A stretch of 14,677 nt of DNA from Gonapodya sp. JEL0774 (lineage: Eukaryota > Monoblepharomycota > Monoblepharidomycetes > Monoblepharidales > Gonapodyaceae): NCBI GenBank assembly GCA_027604505.1, contig JADIIX010000308.1, forward strand, positions 1 through 14,677, written 5' to 3'. Under the pieces are notes generated by a model, which was not told the origin of the DNA, made no database searches, and worked only from the letters and a program-made list of their open reading frames with translations. The position numbers were made by a program, and so were the translations under genes. Below are positions 7,670 to 14,677 of this stretch, one piece after another; the first letter of the stretch is position 1, and each line of letters starts with the position of its first letter.

Positions 7670-8281
7670 ACAGATCGCAGTTTGCTTCCGGGGCGGGCGG
7701 GATCAGCCATTACAATGCTAATGAAATCAAAACCACCTTTTGCGGCTACTCAACGTACATGTGCCCATCTACAAAAAGCGATCTGTAGAGCTCACGAGAA
7801 ATTGACTGATCTCTGGAATCAACCAAACCCACCCAATCTGTGGGTAGTTGCAAGCGAGTCATAATACTCTTCCGCTGGCCCTCATCTATATAACTCGGAT
7901 CCAGATGAATCGGCGCCCCTACAAATTGGCTCCGGTCGCGGAATTAAATGTGCATCCGTGGCTCTTGGGATCGGGTATCGGGGATCGGTGGATGCATCAT
8001 CTGAGGTTCCAGAGGCGCCACATAACGTCATCAGCAACAAAACAATGTTCACCTTGGCTGGAACCCAGATGTACTCGAGCGATGTGCATTCCCATTCTCA
8101 GATGGGCAGTTCTTTTCTGTTGGTGAAGGTTGAAAGCATTTTTTGCGGTTTTCATGATCTTCTACCGCGGACGTTCGGAAGCAAAGGCTGTCACGGGCCG
8201 ATAAGTTACCGCCGAACAGGGATGCACAACCCCCACAGTGATCGATATCGGACCTTCAATATAAGCTTGATCATGCGTTGA
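7670..8281 (+). pseudogene. Unrecognised long open frame broken by one stop
   Basis: One plus-strand frame is open from 7670 to 8281 (about 200 codons) except for a single TAA at 7862. Its translation (for example DESAPLQIGSGRGIKC and SSEVPEAPHNVISNKTMFTL) looks protein-like in composition but matches no family I know, and no intron that removes the stop keeps the phase. It runs into the start region of the purine-cytosine permease gene. It may be a decayed gene or simply chance; nothing else was seen in 7561-8250. Confidence 0.2.
8260..8264 (+). promoter_or_regulatory. Candidate TATA box of the purine-cytosine permease gene
   Basis: TATAA (in CAATATAAGC) lies about 98 bp before the proposed start codon at 8358. 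Initiation about 30 bp downstream would give a leader of roughly 65 nt, which is A/C-rich and free of ATG, ending CCTAACCATGC. Confidence 0.45.
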
Positions 8282-8357
8282 TCACACTCCAGAAGCTCTC
8301 AAAACGTTCAATCAATCTTCACATTCACCCAAGAGCAACTCCCGCCTACGCCTAACC

Positions 8358-10730
8358 ATGCTCGAAGAAGAGAAGCTCGTAAACAAGGAAAATGTTGACT
8401 TGGAAGCTAAGGTAAGCTTGGCAAGAGGCGTTTAGAATCACGCTCTGGGGGATCTCTAACAGCGTTCCTTGTCGCTCGCAACCAACAGCTCGAGAAGGAA
8501 GAGAAGTACGCATTGCTGCCTGATGCCCCCTCAAACAACTGATCCCGTTGACAAACAACCCCCCCATCTGTTTGCTCCTCAGTGCCATTGGCATCGAGAT
8601 TCGCGGACTAGAGCGTGTGCTTCCAGAGGATCGCAAGCACACTACCATGATCGACAACTTGACCATGTGGTTCAGCGCCGACTTTTCGATCGCCCCACTC
8701 GCTAACGGATCGTGAGTTGTTTCTGGCATGTATTCGGAATTAAGCTTCCCTCTCAAAATGTGTTAATTTTACTCTAGGATCGGTTTAACCTACTTTGCGC
8801 TCTCCCTCTCGGAATCAATCACCGTCGTCGTCATCACCAACTTTGTCGTGCTGTCTGTTGTCTGTGGGTTTCTCGAATGCTCATCAGTTTCTGTTGTGAA
8901 TCAGCTCAAAGAATGTCTGGGTTGCATTTTATGTCCTGTTGGTCTTCCGCTAGCCTATTTCGCCACCTTCGGGCCCCGCCTTGGTCTTCGTCAGTTCATT
9001 GTCAGCCGATACTCCTTCGGGTGGTACCCAAACAAGATTATGGGAATTCTAAGCAGCATCACGTCTCTCGGGTGGAGCTGCGTAAACGTGATTTCTGCTG
9101 GTTTGCTGCTCACCTCGGCATCCGACGACCGGCTCCCGGCTTGGGCCTCTATCCTCATCTTGGCGGTTCTGACATCCGTTATTGGGTAGGGTTTATTGTT
9201 CGCATTCACGATTTGTATCTTCATTGATATTCATTTTCTCTAATCTCCCCGTTAAGCATCTTCGGATACAAATGGGTCCACCGGTACGAACGCTTCGCGT
9301 GGTTCCCACTGTTGATTGCATTCTCCATTCTGCTTGGCTTGGCTGCTCCGGATATTGCCAATGTACCTGATAACAACGCAGACTACCCCACCAGGGTGAG
9401 TTGGGAGGGTCGTTACGTCCCCGCCACTCAGATTCGAAAGTCAAGATCATGCATTTCCGCTTGTAAAAGATCGGCAACGTGCTGAGCTACACGGCGACGG
9501 TAATTTCAATGGTTGGCTGGTGTACCGCGGCTTGCGATTTCAACGTCAACATGGTATGTGCCACCTTGCGAGCAATCCATTGGAAAATCACACCTTCAAC
9601 TCGATCATCGGTATCCTCCATGATCCCTACCAGCCTGAAGACTCCAACATGTACCTGGTCTGGCTTTACACATTCGTCGGAACCTTCGTCCCCACCGTGT
9701 TCTTGATGATCAGCGGTCTCCTCATTGTCACGACAGCCCAGAACGTCCCTGCATACGCAGCCGCTCTCGGTGTCACAGGAAACGTTCCCGCCCTCATGCA
9801 GACAATCTACACGGCTAAATTGGGCGGGTTCGGTCGATTCTTGACGATCTTGGTGGCTCTGAGTGTAGTTCAGGTTAACATCGCCAACGACTACTCGTGC
9901 GTTCCATCTGTGGATATGAAAGTTTTTATACGAGTGACTTACTATGCCTCACATCTTTTATAGGCTGGGTCTTTCACTTCAGGTTGGCGGGCCCGCATTT
10001 TTCCAGAAGGTGCCTCGATGGTTCTGGACGCTTTTTGGTTCGGTCCTCTGTATGTTTGAATAGCCTTTTCTTCACTTCGTGAATCCAAGGACTGATTGGG
10101 GTGCCACTTTGTGAACCAGATATTGTTGTCGCTTGCTTCGGTGCGAACTCCTATGTCTCCACACTGTCTAACTTCCTGCCGCTGGTTGGATACTGGGTGA
10201 GAGCTTCATCGGTGAACTGGATTATTTACTTTTTTATGTTTACCTCCTGCGGCTTTTGTCCACACTATCCCCAGGTGACAATCTATGTGACCATTGTGTT
10301 CATTGAGGACGTCTGGGTAAGCTTCTTGATCGATCCTCACAACTGATTTAAAATGGAGATTGAAATCTCGACTCCCTAACTTGTCTATAGTTCCGCCGAG
10401 GGAAATACGATGCCACCGCTTGGAACAACATCAACAGACTTCCCCACGGCTACGCCGCTGGAGTTGCATTCTGCATCGGTATTGTGGGAGCGGGACTGGG
10501 AATGAACCAAGCGTGGGCTGAGGGACCTCTTTCGAAAGCCGTACGTACACGCTTTTCTTTCCACCGTTAGATCGTTCACAGTTGTTTGATGGACCATGGG
10601 CCATGCATGTTTACAGGTCGGTCCCGTCGGAGCGGACATCGGTACTGAGCTCGGTGTTGGCTTTTCGGCTCTCTCGTACCTCCTACTTCGACCACTCGAG
10701 GCGAAGTTCACTGGTCGTTTCAAAGCGTAG
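8358..10730 (+). CDS. Purine-cytosine permease (NCS1/FCY family, 13 exons)
   Basis: This plasma-membrane proton symporter family takes up cytosine and purines. Proposed exons are 8358-8411, 8489-8505, 8583-8711, 8778-8863, 8954-9185, 9257-9395, 9470-9553, 9634-9896, 9964-10049, 10120-10196, 10275-10316, 10391-10540 and 10617-10730, with introns of 66-90 nt and consistent phases, giving 490 aa. Signatures run in order: EIRGLERVLPEDR (29-41), TMWFSADFSI (51-60), YFATFGPRLGLRQ (from 97), SRYSFGWYPNKI, GYKWVHRYERFAW, VGWCTAACDFNV (from 235), ANDYSLGLSLQV (S335 split by an intron), VPRWFWTLFGSV and a C-terminal GADIGTELG. About 12 hydrophobic segments are visible. The reading around 8489-8582 is uncertain: a 17-nt exon fits splicing, but two C-run frameshifts fit as well (see findings). 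Whether it is the main cytosine carrier or a paralogue cannot be told. The gene converges with the arylsulfatase gene. Confidence 0.93.
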
Positions 10731-11179
10731 TGACGCTTTTGTTGGGGGACTTGTAGATCTCAATTTTGTCGGACGTGCTTCCTTTTATTTTGTTCCTCTT
10801 CTGGACTTATATTACGATTTGGGTGCGCCGTAGATACTTATGACGGAAGTATTCAATATGTTATTGTGTCATGGTTGTTGCTGTTTGGAACGTGGGGGAT
10901 TCTCTTGCCATTTTGCATGTCACGTGAATGTGTTCCGCCAGATGCCCCTGATTGGTTCCCTGTTGGATTATTGGCTTTTGAAGGGCAGGAAACCCACATG
11001 TCAGCACGCTATATAACTGAGTAACATGTGGATGACGGAGATAATTGCGGAAACACTGGGAGTTTTGGGTACCACAGCCCTCATGGTATTAATTACATTC
11101 ACATGTTGTAATGTGAAGTAAACGGTGGCAAGGTCCATCAAGTGATTAGTTGTACAGAGTTCTGAGCAGCAAGAGTGCC
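10731..11179. other. Convergent intergenic region (3' ends of permease and arylsulfatase)
   Basis: No open frame of note lies here. The two neighbouring genes end towards each other, so both 3' untranslated regions must lie in these 449 bp. The stretch is T-rich after the permease stop. It holds an 8-bp inverted repeat, CCACATGT (10994-11001) and ACATGTGG (11024-11031), and the stronger hairpin listed separately. Confidence 0.7.
11093..11121. other. Hairpin in the 3' flank of the arylsulfatase gene
   Basis: The arms TTACATTCACAT (11093-11104) and ATGTGAAGTAA (11111-11121) form 11 base pairs with one bulged A (11097) and a 6-nt loop. It lies about 59 nt past the arylsulfatase stop on the minus strand. 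A role in 3' end formation or mRNA stability is a guess. Confidence 0.4.
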
Positions 11180-13278
<2,099 letters not shown>

Positions 13279-13458
13279 TCAAAAATGCTGGATAGGTAGC
13301 TGTTAATGAATGCGACCACGGCTTTTATTGGAGATTCCTGGGGAAGAAGACATGATGGTCCGAACATGGCGACAGAATTGAAAGGCGGATGATTGGATTT
13401 GGAGTATGAACCCTTTCTCACATCATCAACCACATCTCTGATTCTAAACCCGGGCCCC

Positions 13459-13464
13459 TTATAA
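13459..13464 (-). promoter_or_regulatory. Candidate TATA box of the arylsulfatase gene
   Basis: On the minus strand the sequence GGTTTATAAGGGG contains TATAAG about 240 bp before the start codon at 13221. Initiation there would give a leader of about 200 nt with several upstream ATGs, which is long, so the true start may be closer or the leader may be spliced. Confidence 0.3.
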
Positions 13465-13582
13465 ACCCTGCCATGCGACAAAAGCAAGAAGGCACACAAC
13501 AAACGAACTCTTCGCGAACCAATTTACACAGGAATATGTTTCACTCCATAGTCACTAGTGCACACAAACACAAATATAAGTT

Positions 13583-13607
13583 TTATCACCGGATATCAGT
13601 TATCACC
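13583..13607 (-). promoter_or_regulatory. Paired GATA-type sites upstream of the arylsulfatase gene
   Basis: GGTGATAA occurs twice on the minus strand (13583-13590 and 13600-13607), 17 bp apart. Both fit the HGATAR pattern bound by fungal GATA factors that control nitrogen or iron genes. Two sites can arise by chance, so this is only a candidate. Confidence 0.3.
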
Positions 13608-13821
13608 CTGCCACAACCACTGCTCTTTATAGTAAACAACACGCAAAGCTCATAGCTTGTCGACCTCATACCACCAAAGCATCAGTGGACCCAGACATAA
13701 TGTTCTATTTGCTCTCAGAGGTATTCGGAATCCCTAACGAAAGCTGTGTTCGCATCTGGCTGATACTTTGATCTCACACATCGAAGAGATGTTATTCTGA
13801 GCAAATTCAACAGTACTAGAA

Positions 13822-13849
13822 CAGAAATAACATCCGGTGTTTATTTCTG
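13822..13849. other. Hairpin in the 3' flank of the right-edge gene
   Basis: CAGAAATAA (13822-13830) and TTATTTCTG (13841-13849) form a perfect 9-bp stem around a 10-nt loop, about 145 nt past the stop of the minus-strand gene at the right edge. The function is unknown. Confidence 0.4.
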
Positions 13850-13992
13850 CGAGCGAACTCACCGGTTGGGAAGGAGTATGTAAAATATTATTCAAGTGGG
13901 CAGATGCCGATTACACACTTCTATTATCAACAAAGTACGTTCGTGGTATAAGCAGGTGATGCGCTTTTGTTCCATTGACTTGTCGAACAAGT

Positions 13993-14677
13993 TCATTGAG
14001 AACCCCCAAGCACTTGAGTGTACGCGATGTCCACCATGGCCTGTTGAAGAAATCGTACACAACAGTCATATACAGATGATTAACTCAAAACACAACCGGT
14101 CACATGTTCTACTCACGTCCAGCTCTGCATCTCCATCCGCGTCCATCTCAGTTGGCACCGTGAAAGTTCCGGTAGAACCTTTGCGTCCCGCAGCTGCGAG
14201 GTCACACACAAGCTGTGTTGGAGTGCGCAGAACAGAGCGAGGGGTGGGTTCAAGGTGAGCCTGTGCGGCAGGTGTGAGAGTGCTCGAAGTAGGCTTAAAA
14301 GTGAGATGGGAGCGGCGTAAACAAAAAAAGCAGACCCGTTGGCAAAGTTCAGTCTAACCTCCAACTCCATCGGGTGCACAGCCTCTGGAGTTCCAGCACT
14401 GGTGGTCGTTGCTTGAGCTCCAGGACTCGTGAGCGCGTGAGCTCCTGGGATCATTGTCGTAGCTCGGATGATCTGGGCTACCTGTGGGGCTGTCGCACCG
14501 ACTTGCGGAAGTTTGATGATGGGTTTCCGCTTTCCTCCCGCAATCTTGATCGGCACCGGAGCGACAATGGTGATCGCTCCAGATGACGAAGACCCTGTGG
14601 TGTTGCCAGGAACAGGTGACGGCGAGTCGGGATCTTTGAGCGTGAGAACAGCGAGCGCGGACGAAGGCGTTGCAGGG
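13993..14677 (-). CDS. C-terminal part of an unidentified Pro/Thr/Ser-rich protein (partial)
   Basis: Three exons can be joined: 14359-14677 (continues past the window), 14117-14260 and 13993-14040. The introns of 98 nt (GTTAGA..GCACAG) and 76 nt (GTGAGT..CAACAG) are both phase 0. They give 169 visible residues ending YTQVLGGSQ and a TGA at 13993. The visible part is low in complexity (KDPDSPSPVPGNTTGSSSSG) with a basic patch GGKRKPIIKLPQVG, a hydrophobic/Thr stretch, then RSVLRTPTQLVCDLAAAGRK and an acidic segment MDADGDAELD. Such composition is common in nuclear regulatory proteins, but no domain is recognised and the N-terminal part is missing. Without the first splice the frame would run on to about 14113 in a poor-looking translation. 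Confidence 0.6.

Noticed and set aside
8848-9189. Continuous permease reading through 8864-8953
   Set aside because: The frame is open, but the added 30 residues break the spacing before YFATFGP. A GTGGGT..CGCTAG intron in phase restores it.
9193-9477. Minus-strand frame opposite permease exon 6
   Set aside because: It is an antisense shadow that spans two permease introns and has no domain.

Overview
The window reads as nuclear DNA of a filamentous basidiomycete, probably an Agaricomycete. Every recognisable gene is cut by short introns, mostly 50-135 nt, with GT..AG ends and phases that agree across exons. Splicing these by eye gives full-length proteins typical of such fungi. I cannot name the species from sequence alone.

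Left part (1-4412): a 0.95-kb repeat copy with a tRNA-Glu(CTC) gene is followed by three minus-strand genes. These are a four-exon gene for an alanine-rich, LEA-like helical protein of unknown function, a short uncharacterised ORF, and the beta subunit of the signal recognition particle receptor (SRP102 type, 271 aa). The SRP receptor gene shares a 104-bp divergent start region with HEM4 (uroporphyrinogen-III synthase, 4517-5790, plus strand), which carries an unusual Ser/Pro/Ala-rich insertion of about 105 residues.

Middle (5953-8357): a second, directly repeated copy of the left unit carries a tRNA-Glu(CTC) identical over all 72 nt, and a truncated copy of the last exon of the LEA-like gene. 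After it come a possible small two-exon gene (7091-7560) and an unrecognised, perhaps decayed, open frame that runs into the promoter of the next gene.

Right part (8358-14677): a 13-exon purine-cytosine permease gene (NCS1/FCY family) on the plus strand converges with a 7-exon gene for a cytosolic arylsulfatase of the bacterial AtsA type, in which every active-site residue can be found. The right edge holds the last three exons of an unidentified Pro/Thr/Ser-rich protein on the minus strand.

The genes do not form one pathway: they are housekeeping genes (protein targeting, haem synthesis, tRNA) beside nutrient-scavenging genes (nucleobase uptake, sulfate-ester cleavage). I see no clear new multi-gene system. 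The most unusual signals are the tRNA-bearing segmental duplication with its degenerate repeat and conserved non-coding block, the gene fragment it carried, the HEM4 insertion, and the ambiguous N-terminal coding region of the permease, where two C-runs sit exactly where the reading frame slips.
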